From positions 1 to 41,317 of the forward strand of contig CABSYW010000024.1 in assembly GCA_902482035.1 (NCBI GenBank): DNA of 41,317 bases. Direction: 5' to 3'. The translations under genes and the position numbers were made by a program. This stretch comes from an uncultured Collinsella sp. GTDB lineage: Bacteria > Actinomycetota > Coriobacteriia > Coriobacteriales > Coriobacteriaceae. The notes below the pieces were generated by a model. That model searched no databases. It was not told the DNA's origin and saw only the letters and a list, made by a program, of their open reading frames with translations. Of this stretch, positions 1-8,172 are shown piece by piece (position 1 is the first letter of the stretch; each line of letters begins with the position of its first letter).

Positions 1-2
1 GT

Positions 3-35
3 TCGTCGGCAGCGTCAGATGTGTATAAGAGACAG
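3..35 (+). other. Nextera transposase adapter (sequencing artefact)
   Basis: Bases 3-35 match the Illumina Nextera read-1 transposase adapter, and the 19-base mosaic end AGATGTGTATAAGAGACAG is complete at 17-35. This is library DNA left on the contig end, not genomic sequence. It supplies a false start codon (ATG at 21) to the truncated gene that follows. Real sequence begins at about base 36. Confidence 0.97.
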
Positions 36-329
36 GTCATCCGTGCCATCAACGCCGGCCGCGTGGCTTCGGCAAACATCGACCGCTACCTGGGCTTTGA
101 CCACAAGATCAAGCTCGACGTGGAGCTGCCGACCGTCCAGTTTAAGGGCAAGCATGAGTGCGGCCGCTGCGAGCTGGGCGAGCGCGAGGCCGGCGAGCGC
201 ATTCACGATTGGAATCTGGTCGAACAGGGCCTTACCGAGGAGGAGGCACGCCAAGAGGCGAGTCGCTGCCTGCGTTGCGACCACTTTGGCTTTGGCGCGT
301 TCCGCGGAGGGAGGAACCTGGAATGGTAG
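36..329 (+). CDS. FAD-dependent / Fe-S oxidoreductase, C-terminal fragment
   Basis: Only the last 97 residues are present; the 5' part is lost at the contig edge and replaced by adapter. The visible part has a CGRCE segment and ends with an EASRCLRCDHFGFG motif. This cysteine pattern is typical of the end of pyridine-nucleotide oxidoreductases of the GltD/NfnB type, often fused to NuoF-like domains. The stop codon overlaps the hydrogenase start by 7 bases, so the two are very likely translationally coupled. By inference this is the NAD(P)H- or ferredoxin-linked partner that passes electrons to the hydrogenase. Which exact family (NuoF fusion, HydB-like or GltD-like) cannot be decided from the fragment. 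Confidence 0.75.
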   Translation, partial: VIRAINAGRVASANIDRYLGFDHKIKLDVELPTVQFKGKHECGRCELGEREAGERIHDWNLVEQGLTEEEARQEASRCLRCDHFGFGAFRGGRNLEW

Positions 330-2134
330 AGCTCAACAACCCCACTGTCAGCGATAACACCGAAAGCGGAGCACTCAATATGGTCAAGCTCACTATCGAT
401 AATTGCGAGGTCGTGGTACCCGAGCACACCACGATCCTGGACGCGGCCAAGTCCGTCGGCATCCAGATTCCCACCCTGTGCTACCTGCGCGATCTGAACG
501 AGATCGGCGGCTGCCGCGTGTGCGTGGTCGAGGTTGAGGGCTGCGACCAGCTGGTTGCCGCCTGCAACAACTACGTGCTCGATGGTATGGTGGTCCACAC
601 CAACAGCCCCAAGGCCCGCGAGGCGCGCCGCACCAACGTGCAGCTGCTGCTTTCGCAGCACGATTCACGCTGCACGAGCTGTGTGCGCAGCGGTAACTGC
701 AACCTGCAGACCATTGCCAACGACCTGGGCATTTTCTATCTGCCGTATCAAAGGCATTTGGCGGGCGAGGGCTGGGATTTCGATTTCCCCATCATCCGCG
801 AAAACGACAAGTGCATTAAATGCATGCGCTGCATCAAGGTGTGCGAGAGCGTACAGGGCCTAGGGATTTGGGACCTGACCAACCGCGCCACGCATACCGC
901 CGTGGGCACCCGCGGGCGCGTGCCGATTGGCAAGACCGATTGTGTCGCGTGCGGCCAGTGCATCACGCATTGCCCGACGGGCGCGCTGCGCGAGCGCGAC
1001 GACACCGAGACCGTGTTTGACGCGCTCGCTAATCCCGACAAGATCGTGCTGGTGCAGATCGCGCCGGCCGTGCGTAGTGCTTGGGGCGAGGAGCTCGGCA
1101 TTCCGCGCGAGGAGGCAACCGTCGAGCGTCTGGCTTGCGCGCTGCGCCGTGTGGGCTTTGAGTACGTGTTCGATACCGATTTCTCGGCCGACCTCACCAT
1201 TATGGAGGAGGGCTCCGAGCTGCTCGAGCGCCTGGGCGCCGCCGCTAAGGGTGAGGGCGACAGCCGCGGCTGGCCCATGTTTACGAGCTGCTGCCCGGGC
1301 TGGGTGCGCTTTGTGAAGGCGCGCTATCCGGAGTTTGTTGACAGCCTGTCCACGTCCAAGTCGCCGCAGCAGATGTTCGGTGCCATCGCCAAGACCTACT
1401 ACGCCAAGGTGCTGGGCGTTGAGCCCGAGCGCCTGTTCGTGGTGTCCGTTATGCCGTGTACGGCCAAGAAGGCCGAGTGTGCGCTGCCGAGCATGGTGGG
1501 CGAGGACGGCGCGCCCGACGTAGATGTTGCGCTGACGGTGCGCGAGATGGTGCGCATGATCCGCGCGAGCCACGTGAGCGTCGACACGCTGATCGAGGAG
1601 CCGCTCGATACGCCGCTGGGCTTTGGCACGGGCGCGGGTGTGATCTTTGGTGCCACGGGCGGCGTGATGGAGGCCGCCGTGCGCTCGGCATATTACCTGG
1701 TGACGGGCAAGAACCCAGATGCCGATTTCTTTACTGACGTGCGCGGACTCGACGGCTGGAAGGAAGCCGTCGCCGATATCGATGGCACTAAGGTGCGTGT
1801 TGCCGTGGCGCACGGGCTGGGCAACGCCGCCCGCCTGCTCGACGCGATTCGCGACGGCCGTGTGAGCTATGACTTCGTCGAGGTCATGGCATGCCCGGGC
1901 GGCTGCGTCGGTGGCGGCGGTCAGCCCATCCACGACGGCTGCGAGCTGGCAGCCGAGCGCGGTCAGGTGCTCTGGGGCCTCGATGCGAACGCCGAGATTC
2001 GCTTCTCGCACGAGAATCCCGATGTCCAGGCGTGCTATCGCGAGTTTTTGGGCGCGCCGCTCTCGCCGCTGGCCGAGGAGTTGCTGCATACCGACCATCA
2101 TGCCTGGTCGATGCCTAACGAGGGGACGTGCTAG
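323..2134 (+). CDS. hydA: [FeFe] hydrogenase, catalytic subunit
   Basis: A 603-residue enzyme that catalyses reversible proton reduction to H2. The N-terminal 2Fe-2S domain has Cys53, 64, 67 and 81. A His/Cys3 4Fe-4S site follows (His113, Cys117, 120, 126), then two classical 4Fe-4S motifs (Cys164/167/170/174 and Cys207/210/213/217). The H-cluster motifs are all present: TSCCPGW from 321, MPCTAKKAE from 377 and ACPGGCVGGGGQP from 523, giving predicted ligands Cys324, 379, 524 and 528 with Cys323 as proton relay. The modular order matches the clostridial CpI (M3) type. I chose ATG 323 because a GGAGGGAGG site lies just upstream and the start overlaps the previous stop; ATG 380 would also keep all domains. 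No signal peptide is seen, so it is probably cytoplasmic. The maturases HydE/F/G are not in this window. Confidence 0.95.
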   Translation: MVELNNPTVSDNTESGALNMVKLTIDNCEVVVPEHTTILDAAKSVGIQIPTLCYLRDLNEIGGCRVCVVEVEGCDQLVAACNNYVLDGMVVHTNSPKAREARRTNVQLLLSQHDSRCTSCVRSGNCNLQTIANDLGIFYLPYQRHLAGEGWDFDFPIIRENDKCIKCMRCIKVCESVQGLGIWDLTNRATHTAVGTRGRVPIGKTDCVACGQCITHCPTGALRERDDTETVFDALANPDKIVLVQIAPAVRSAWGEELGIPREEATVERLACALRRVGFEYVFDTDFSADLTIMEEGSELLERLGAAAKGEGDSRGWPMFTSCCPGWVRFVKARYPEFVDSLSTSKSPQQMFGAIAKTYYAKVLGVEPERLFVVSVMPCTAKKAECALPSMVGEDGAPDVDVALTVREMVRMIRASHVSVDTLIEEPLDTPLGFGTGAGVIFGATGGVMEAAVRSAYYLVTGKNPDADFFTDVRGLDGWKEAVADIDGTKVRVAVAHGLGNAARLLDAIRDGRVSYDFVEVMACPGGCVGGGGQPIHDGCELAAERGQVLWGLDANAEIRFSHENPDVQACYREFLGAPLSPLAEELLHTDHHAWSMPNEGTC

Positions 2135-2136
2135 CG

Positions 2137-3189
2137 ATGCGCGCGTTTGATTTTGAGATGTCGCGCCGGGGGTTTGCCTCGGCGCTCGCCGCGGGCGCCC
2201 TGTCGCTTGCGCTCGCGGGCTGTGGCGGCGGGGCTGCCGGTGCCGGGTCTGCCGCGGGCTCGGCTGCCGGTGGTGCGGCGACCGCCGCGGAGCCCGTCGA
2301 GGTGCACGTCGCCTCGCTCAAGGGGCCGACCTCGATTGGCCTGGTGCAGTTTATGGACCAGGCTGCCGATGGCGAGACGGACAATAAGTTCGACTTTGCG
2401 ATCAACACTGCCGCCGACGAGATTGTGCCCAAGGTCATTCAGGGCGATATCGATATCGCCCTGGTGCCCGCCAACGTGGCGAGCGTGCTCTACAACAAGA
2501 CCGAGGGCGCGGTGCAGGTCATCGACATCAACACGCTGGGCGTGCTGAACGTTGTGACGGGCGACGCGAATGTGGCCTCGTTTGGCGATCTGGCGGGCCA
2601 TACCGTCTATATGACGGGCAAGGGCACCACGCCGGAGTACGTCATGAACTACTTGCTGGAGCGCGCGGGCCTGACCGGCCAGGTGGCGCTTGAGTTTAAG
2701 AGCGAGCCCACCGAGGTGCTGTCGGCGTTGCTCGTCGACCCGTCCGCCGTGGGCGTGCTGCCGGAGCCGTTCAAGACGGCGGCCATCGCCAAGAGCGAAG
2801 GCAAGCTGTCGGCGCCGGTAAGTCTGACCGATGTGTGGGATGAGCTGGCGGGTGACACGGGCTCCCGTTTGCTGACGGGCGTGACCGTGGTGCGCCGGGC
2901 CTTTGCCAAGGAACATCCCGAGGCCGTGGCGGAATTCTTGAGCTGCCATGCGGCGAGCGTTGAGGCCGTGAACGCGGCGCCGGCAGACTGGGCTCAGGCC
3001 GTGGTCGATGCGGGCATCGTCGATAACGCCGCGATTGCCGAAAAGGCGATTCCCGGGTGCATGCTCGTGTGCCAGACGGGGAAGGATATGAAGGCGGCGC
3101 TCGACGGGTATCTGCAGGTGCTGGCTGATGCGGACGCGAGCGCCGTGGGCGGCAAGCTCCCGGCCGATGATTTCTACTACATGGAGTAG
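2137..3189 (+). CDS. ABC transporter substrate-binding lipoprotein (NitT/TauT/NMT1-like)
   Basis: A 350-residue exported protein. The N-terminus has a twin-arginine pair (SRRGF, Arg10-Arg11), a hydrophobic stretch and a lipobox LAGC with Cys29, so it is probably a lipoprotein, perhaps Tat-exported. The body resembles periplasmic-binding-fold proteins of the nitrate/taurine/thiamine-precursor class: an early TSIGLVQFMD segment, a GDIDIALVPANVAS segment and a LAGHTVYMTGKGTTPEY segment. It starts 2 bases after the hydrogenase stop and is followed 3 bases later by the permease-ATPase gene, so all three belong to one unit. ATG 2137 was preferred over GTG 2128 (overlapping) and ATG 2158 (internal to the signal). 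The substrate is not readable from sequence. A link to the hydrogenase, such as cofactor or metal supply, is only suggested by position. Confidence 0.85.
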   Translation: MRAFDFEMSRRGFASALAAGALSLALAGCGGGAAGAGSAAGSAAGGAATAAEPVEVHVASLKGPTSIGLVQFMDQAADGETDNKFDFAINTAADEIVPKVIQGDIDIALVPANVASVLYNKTEGAVQVIDINTLGVLNVVTGDANVASFGDLAGHTVYMTGKGTTPEYVMNYLLERAGLTGQVALEFKSEPTEVLSALLVDPSAVGVLPEPFKTAAIAKSEGKLSAPVSLTDVWDELAGDTGSRLLTGVTVVRRAFAKEHPEAVAEFLSCHAASVEAVNAAPADWAQAVVDAGIVDNAAIAEKAIPGCMLVCQTGKDMKAALDGYLQVLADADASAVGGKLPADDFYYME

Positions 3190-3192
3190 CCC

Positions 3193-4572
3193 GTGCGTGT
3201 GTTTGCTCGACAAATGACAGTGCGTGTGAAGGCGGTGGCGGCAGCAGGTGCCGTTGCCGCCTTTTGGCTTGCCGTGTGGGTGCTGGTGGCGGGTCTCGTG
3301 GCGCAACCATTGATTTTGCCGGGGCCGGTCGCTGTCGTGGTGGCGTTGCTGCGGCTGGCATGTGATGCCGGGACGTGGGCGATTCTGGTGGGTTCAGGCG
3401 CACGGATCTTGGGCGGGCTGGCGCTTGCCGCGGTGTGCGGCGGCGTGATGGCGGGAGTCTCGGTGCGGTCGCTGACGTTTGCCCGCTTGGTGGCGCCGGC
3501 GCTTTCGTTTGTTAAGGCGACACCGGTTGCCTGCGTGGTGGTCCTGCTGCTCATTTGGTTGGGGTCGGCGCGTGTGAGCGTCGCGGCGGTCTTTTTGATG
3601 GCACTGCCGGGCGTGTATTTTTCGCTGGTCGAGGGCTTGGCGCAAGTGGATAAGCCGCTGGAGCAGATGTTTCGTCTGCATGGCGTGCGGGGTTGGCGTC
3701 TGTTTTGTGCCCACACCTGGCGCGAAGTCCTGCCGTTTGTGCTTTCGTGCGCCCGCGCTGTGATCGGCATGAGCTGGAAGGCCGGCGTGGCGGCGGAGCT
3801 CATCGGCATGGCGACGGGCACCGTGGGCGAACGCATCTATCAGGCGAAGCTGCTCATCGAGACGGCTGATCTGCTGGCGTGGACCGTGTTGGTCGTTGCC
3901 GCCTCGTGGGCGTGTGAGCGCGTGCTGGTGTGGCTGCTGCGGGTTTCGGGACCCGTGGCGTGGCGCGCGGCCGTGCGGGCACATGGGCATGGACTGCGTG
4001 GGCGTGCGGGCGGCTCTGCTGGTGGCGGGGCTGCGGCGGAGCTTGCGCTCGCCGTGGGCGACCGGGCACCCTGGGCTCCGGCGCTGGATGGTCTGGTGCT
4101 CAACGTGCCCGCGGGCGGGCGTATCTGCGTGATGGGCGCTTCAGGCGTGGGCAAGTCGACGCTGCTTTCGTTGACAGCGGGGGAATGCGCACCGTGCTCC
4201 ATGGTGTTTCAGGATACGCGCCTGGTTGAGGACGCCTCTGCTTTGGATAACGTGCTGGTGTGTGCCGACGCGCGCGTGGACGCCTCGAGTGCCGCGGCCC
4301 TGTTGCGCCTGCTGGTGCCGGGGATCGATGTGCATGCCCGCGTGGCCGAGCTCTCGGGCGGGCAGCGCCGTCGCGTCGAGATTGCCCGAGCCCTGCTGTG
4401 TCCGGGCGACGCGGTGATTCTGGACGAGCCCTTTACCGGTCTAGATACCGCTGCGCGCGACGCATGCGCCGAGGTCGTGCTCGACTTGCTCGACGGCCGC
4501 ATGCTGTTGCTTGCCACGCACGATGCCGTCGATGCTCGGGCCCTCAATATCTCGGACATCATCACGCTCTAA
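3193..4572 (+). CDS. ABC transporter permease fused to a shortened ATPase
   Basis: A 459-residue fusion. Residues 1 to about 250 form an SsuC/ThiX-like inner-membrane permease with several hydrophobic helices and the coupling-loop region WREVLPFVLSCARAVIGMSW. Residues from about 278 onward are an ABC ATPase: Walker A GASGVGKST at 315-323, Q-loop Gln340, signature LSGGQ at 387-391, Walker B VILDEP at 408-413 and H-loop His443. Only 19 residues separate the Walker A lysine from the Q-loop glutamine, against about 35-40 in typical importers, and the protein ends 16 residues after the H-loop. So the nucleotide-binding domain is compact but keeps every catalytic motif. The GTG start follows GGAG at 3182-3185 at the end of the preceding gene. 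It partners the lipoprotein encoded just upstream. Confidence 0.88.
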   Translation: MRVFARQMTVRVKAVAAAGAVAAFWLAVWVLVAGLVAQPLILPGPVAVVVALLRLACDAGTWAILVGSGARILGGLALAAVCGGVMAGVSVRSLTFARLVAPALSFVKATPVACVVVLLLIWLGSARVSVAAVFLMALPGVYFSLVEGLAQVDKPLEQMFRLHGVRGWRLFCAHTWREVLPFVLSCARAVIGMSWKAGVAAELIGMATGTVGERIYQAKLLIETADLLAWTVLVVAASWACERVLVWLLRVSGPVAWRAAVRAHGHGLRGRAGGSAGGGAAAELALAVGDRAPWAPALDGLVLNVPAGGRICVMGASGVGKSTLLSLTAGECAPCSMVFQDTRLVEDASALDNVLVCADARVDASSAAALLRLLVPGIDVHARVAELSGGQRRRVEIARALLCPGDAVILDEPFTGLDTAARDACAEVVLDLLDGRMLLLATHDAVDARALNISDIITL

Positions 4573-4645
4573 ATACTTACTCAGCAACAAAATGATTCGT
4601 TTTCCCCCGTCCCCATGGGGTCGGGCGTGGTATTCTATCTGCGGG

Positions 4646-4675
4646 GTAATACTTAGGAATACCAAGTAATACCAA
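4646..4675. promoter_or_regulatory. Three tandem ~10-base repeats, candidate antitoxin operator
   Basis: Three near-identical units sit head to tail: GTAATACTTA at 4646, GGAATACCAA at 4656 and GTAATACCAA at 4666. The spacing is about one helical turn. A GGTATTC at 4629-4635 forms an inverted partner to the GAATACC of the second unit. The block lies 111 bases before the start of the RelB/DinJ-like gene, in an otherwise featureless 214-base gap. Autoregulation by a ribbon-helix-helix antitoxin is the simplest reading, but it is an inference. Confidence 0.45.
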
Positions 4676-4786
4676 TGCCGTAGAACAAACTCCAGATGCG
4701 GGCCAATCGGGTTGCCTTCACAGCCCGTCGCCCAGCCGCGTGGCCCGCATCCATCCGCACCACCGTCGTTTCAAAAAGGAAGCGCC

Positions 4787-4990
4787 ATGGCAGAACACAT
4801 GACCCCGGTTGTCGCGAAGGTCTTGCCCGAGGAAAAGGCGGCCTTCGCGGCGGCAACCCAGCTCGTGGGCACCACGCCGTCCAACGCCATCCGCATGTTC
4901 ATCGCCGCCTTCAATCGCTGCGGCACCTTCCCGTTCGACATCTCGCCGAGCGGGGCTTTTGGCGCTGCGCCCGATTCTCATCAACAATGA
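4787..4990 (+). CDS. Orphan RelB/DinJ-family antitoxin-like protein
   Basis: A 67-residue protein. The segment TTPSNAIRMFIAAFNRCGTF followed by PFDI matches the ribbon-helix-helix end and the PFD motif of DinJ/RelB antitoxins. The N-terminal part (PVVAKVLPEEKAAF) resembles the DNA-binding strand and helix. The start was set at ATG 4787, with AAAAAGGA 6 bases upstream; an upstream in-frame start at 4712 has no support. No toxin gene (RelE/YafQ type) follows: the next gene, 88 bases on, encodes a CPBP protease. It may be a solitary regulator, the remnant of a lost module, or an antitoxin acting on a toxin elsewhere. The C-terminus after the PFD motif is short and unstructured. Confidence 0.7.
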   Translation: MAEHMTPVVAKVLPEEKAAFAAATQLVGTTPSNAIRMFIAAFNRCGTFPFDISPSGAFGAAPDSHQQ

Positions 4991-5003
4991 CTGTCCCAAA
5001 CTG

Positions 5004-5061
5004 CCGGCACTTGGGGACGTTCCTTTTCTGCCGGCAGTTAAGGAACGTCCCTAAGTGCCGG
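5004..5061. repeat. Long palindromic element (22-base arms)
   Basis: Arms 5004-5025 and 5040-5061 are complementary at 21 of 22 positions, and the single mismatch would be a G-U pair in RNA. The 14-base centre contains a perfect palindrome, CTGCCGGCAG, at 5028-5037. The left flank at 4999-5009 repeats the same AACTGCCGGCA. The element ends just before the ribosome binding site of the CPBP gene. Its structure suggests a REP/MITE-like intergenic repeat or a strong RNA hairpin. No other copy is present in this window. Confidence 0.7.
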
Positions 5062-5078
5062 GTTTTGAGGAGGTTGGC

Positions 5079-5990
5079 ATGCTCAATGCGATGGCGTGGG
5101 CGCTTGCGTGTTTTGGCGTTGTCGCTGCCGATATAGCCCTGAGCGTGGTTCTGTTTTCAGTTCTCGATGCCGTATCGGCGCTGACGGGCTATCCGATCGA
5201 CAACCTCGATATCCAATGGTTCCAGGCTGCCGCTCAGACGACGTCGTTTTTGATGGCGCTGCTGTGGTGGCGCTATCTGTGGCCGCGGTCGTTTATCGCG
5301 CGCTGGCAAGGTGAGCGTCCGCTTGGCGGGGGAGTGCGTAGCGCGTGGAAGCGCATTGCCTGCGTTATCGTGATCGGCTTGGCACTGCAGGTGGTCGTTG
5401 GCTACGTGACCGACGCCGTACTGTCATTGTTGCCCGAGGTCGCGGTCGATTACAGTGAACTTGTCGAGGAAACAGGCATGGGCGACACCAGCTATCTCGC
5501 CGTCCTGACTACGGTGCTCGGCGCTCCGTTTTGCGAGGAGCTGCTGGTGCGCGGCATCATTTTTGAGTTTTCGCTCCGAGCGTTTAACCCGCAGTGTCGC
5601 CCACTTTGGAAGCGCCGACGTCTCGTGCGACCGCAAGACGGCGCCATGGTGCCCTGGGCGGCCCCGAGTACCTGGGGTATCGCCGCGGCGATTGTGCTGC
5701 AGGCGGCAATCTTCGGCTTTATGCACATGAATTGGGTACAGGGCTGCTATGCGGGTGCCGCCGGCCTCATCTTTGGCTGGGTACTCGTGACCACCGGAAA
5801 GCTCCGCTACACGATTCTGCTGCACTTTGCCTTTAATGCCGGGTCGTATCTCATGACGATGCTCTGGTTTGTGAACACGCCGCTCGACGTGGCGGTCACG
5901 GTTGCCATCGCCGGCATCATCCTCGTGGAGGCGATGCGCTCACTGCGCCACGCATGCGAGACGGACATAGCGACGGCACCGCTGCCTTAG
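5079..5990 (+). CDS. CPBP-family intramembrane metalloprotease
   Basis: A 303-residue polytopic membrane protein. It carries the three ABI/CPBP (CAAX-like protease) motifs: EELLVR with Glu153, Glu154 and Arg158; FGFMHMNW with His216; and HFAFNAG with His249 and Asn253. These residues form the membrane-embedded metal site in the family. Hydrophobic segments span most of the protein. In bacteria such proteins process peptides or give self-immunity to bacteriocins, and the substrate here is unknown. I chose ATG 5079 because GAGGAGG at 5067-5073 lies 5 bases upstream; an in-frame GTG at 5055 lies inside the palindromic element. It converges on the YgiQ gene, and the two stop codons overlap in the tetranucleotide TTAG. 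Confidence 0.9.
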   Translation: MLNAMAWALACFGVVAADIALSVVLFSVLDAVSALTGYPIDNLDIQWFQAAAQTTSFLMALLWWRYLWPRSFIARWQGERPLGGGVRSAWKRIACVIVIGLALQVVVGYVTDAVLSLLPEVAVDYSELVEETGMGDTSYLAVLTTVLGAPFCEELLVRGIIFEFSLRAFNPQCRPLWKRRRLVRPQDGAMVPWAAPSTWGIAAAIVLQAAIFGFMHMNWVQGCYAGAAGLIFGWVLVTTGKLRYTILLHFAFNAGSYLMTMLWFVNTPLDVAVTVAIAGIILVEAMRSLRHACETDIATAPLP

Positions 5991-8134
5991 TTGCGCCTGC
6001 CGCCTCCGTTGGCGCCCTGCCGTCCCTGGGCCGCGCGGTTGCGGCCGGCAGTGTTCTGCGCGCGCGACATGCCGCCGTGACCCTTGCTGCCCTTAGGCCC
6101 CTTGCCGGCGCCGCCAGCGCCACCGTGGGCCTTGCCGCCCTTATTGCCGGCGCCATGTCCGCCGCCAGCAGACGTCTCGCCCGGTCGCGGCGGCACGGGA
6201 CGGATCAGGCAATGCTTGGTGTAGCCGATCAGATCGCGGCGGCCGGCCTTCTCCAGCGCCTCACGTACCAGCTTGTAGTTCTCGGGCTTGCGATACTGGA
6301 TGAGCGCGCGTTGCATGGCCTTCTCGTGCGGGTCGCGCGCCACGTAGATCGGCTCCATGGTGCGCGGGTCCACGCCGGTGTAGTACATGCAGGTCGACAT
6401 GGTGGACGGCGTGGGGTAGAAGTCCTGCACCTGCTCGGGCATGTAGCCCATGTCGCGCACGGCCTCGGCAAGGTCCACGGCTTCCTTCATCGTCGAGCCG
6501 GGATGGCTCGAGATCAGATATGGCACCACGTACTGCTTGAGTCCGTACTCGCGGTTCAAACGTTCAAATTTACGGCAGAACGCGTCGTAGACGGAGCGGC
6601 TCGGCTTGCCCATCACGGACAGCACCGCGTCGCTCACGTGCTCGGGCGCTACGCGCAGCTGGCCCGAGACGTGATGTTCCAACAGCTCGCGCAAAAACTC
6701 GTCCGAGGCATCGGCCATGGTGTAGTCAAAGCGGATGCCGCTGCGCACGAAGACCTTCTTGACGCCCGGCAGCTGGCGCAGGTCGCGCAGCAGCTGCGTG
6801 TAGCCGCTCTCGTCGACCACCATGTTCTTGCACACGCTCGGCCATAGGCAGCGCTTGTTCTTGCACACGCCGTGTTTGAGCTGCTTGTCGCAGGCCGGGC
6901 GGCTAAAGTTGGCCGTCGGTCCGCCCACGTCGTTGATGTAGCCCTTGAACTCGGGGTCGTGTGTGAGCAGCTCGGCCTCGCGCATGATCGAGTCGTGGCT
7001 GCGCATCTGCAGCACGCGGCCCTGGTGGAAGGTCAGCGCGCAAAACGAGCACTCACCAAAACAGCCGCGGTTGGAGCTAATGGAAAACTTGATCTCGGCA
7101 AAGGCCGGCACGCCGCCCGCCGCGTCGTAATCGGGATGCCAATCGCGTGCGTAGGGGAGTTCGGCCACCTCGTCCATCTCGTCGGTGGTGAGCGTGGCCG
7201 ACGGTGGGTTCTGCACCACATAGACGCTGTTGGGGTAGGGCTCTACCAGACGATGCCCGGTGATGGGGTCCATGTTCTGCTGCTGTACGTTAAAGCTGCG
7301 CGCGTAATTGAGCTTGTCGGCGGCAAGGTCGTCCCAGCCGGGCAGCAAGTCGTAGTCGTAGACCTCGTCGAGCGAGCTGGTGCGGTAGACGGTGCCGTTG
7401 ATATAGGTGATCTGATCGACGGGCAGCCCCGCGTCGAGCGCGTCGGCGATCTCGACAATCGCGTGCTCGCCCATGCCGTAGATGAGGATGTCGGCGCCCG
7501 AGTCGAGCAGCACCGAGCGCTTGAGCTTATCCTGCCAGTAGTCGTAGTGGGCCAGGCGGCGCAGGCTTGCCTCGATGCCGCCGATAATGATGGGGGCGTC
7601 CTTGAACGTCTGACGGATGAGATTGCCGTAGACCGTGACGGCACGGTTGGGGCGGTGACCTTCCTCGCCGCCGGGGGTATAGGCGTCGGTGTGGCGGCGG
7701 TGCTTGGTCACCGAATAGTGGTTGACCATGGAGTCCATGTTGCCGGCACTGACCAAAAAGCCCAGGCGCGGCTCACCGAGCACGCTGATGCTGGCGGGAT
7801 CGGTCCAGTCGGGTTGGCAGATGATGCCCACTTTGTAGCCGTGCGCGTCGAGTACGCGGCTGATGATGGCCATACCAAAGCTGGGGTGGTCCACGTAGGC
7901 GTCGCCGCAGATGTAGATGAAGTCACACTGGTCCCAACCGCGCGCGTCCATATCGGCGCGGCTGACGGGGAGGAACTTATCGCGGCCCGGGCGCCAGGGG
8001 CGGGCAGGCGTCGCTTGGGAATGCTTGGCGCGGGCGACCGTGGCCTGCGCCTTGCCGCCGCGCTTTTGCTGCTGGCCCTGTTTGCCCTGCTGTTCGCGTT
8101 GGCTGTTCTGAGCGTGCTGAGGCTTTTTTGCCAC
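5987..8134 (-). CDS. YgiQ-family radical SAM protein
   Basis: A 715-residue protein of the YgiQ/UPF0313 family. The radical SAM motif CFGECSFC has Cys358, Cys362 and Cys365 ligating a 4Fe-4S cluster. Other family hallmarks are the PVSRADMDARGWDQCDFIYI opening, GDAYVDHPSFG, GGIEASLRRLAHYDYW and the VAPEHVSD segment. The family's reaction is not established. Two low-complexity basic tails flank the core: a Gln/Lys-rich stretch of about 50 residues at the N-terminus and a Gly/His/Lys/Arg-rich stretch of about 60 at the C-terminus. These could bind RNA or simply be disordered. The start is GTG 8134, with GGGAGG 4 bases upstream; an upstream ATG at 8305 has no such site. It is divergent from the YoaK-like gene. 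Confidence 0.92.
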   Translation of the reverse strand: MAKKPQHAQNSQREQQGKQGQQQKRGGKAQATVARAKHSQATPARPWRPGRDKFLPVSRADMDARGWDQCDFIYICGDAYVDHPSFGMAIISRVLDAHGYKVGIICQPDWTDPASISVLGEPRLGFLVSAGNMDSMVNHYSVTKHRRHTDAYTPGGEEGHRPNRAVTVYGNLIRQTFKDAPIIIGGIEASLRRLAHYDYWQDKLKRSVLLDSGADILIYGMGEHAIVEIADALDAGLPVDQITYINGTVYRTSSLDEVYDYDLLPGWDDLAADKLNYARSFNVQQQNMDPITGHRLVEPYPNSVYVVQNPPSATLTTDEMDEVAELPYARDWHPDYDAAGGVPAFAEIKFSISSNRGCFGECSFCALTFHQGRVLQMRSHDSIMREAELLTHDPEFKGYINDVGGPTANFSRPACDKQLKHGVCKNKRCLWPSVCKNMVVDESGYTQLLRDLRQLPGVKKVFVRSGIRFDYTMADASDEFLRELLEHHVSGQLRVAPEHVSDAVLSVMGKPSRSVYDAFCRKFERLNREYGLKQYVVPYLISSHPGSTMKEAVDLAEAVRDMGYMPEQVQDFYPTPSTMSTCMYYTGVDPRTMEPIYVARDPHEKAMQRALIQYRKPENYKLVREALEKAGRRDLIGYTKHCLIRPVPPRPGETSAGGGHGAGNKGGKAHGGAGGAGKGPKGSKGHGGMSRAQNTAGRNRAAQGRQGANGGGRRN

Positions 8135-8172
8135 GATCCCTCCCGGTGTCTGTATGCTGCACGTAATTGTAA

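Noticed and set aside
19..357. Short proteins starting MCIRDR or MYKRQ at the left edge
   Set aside because: Their N-termini are translated Nextera adapter sequence.
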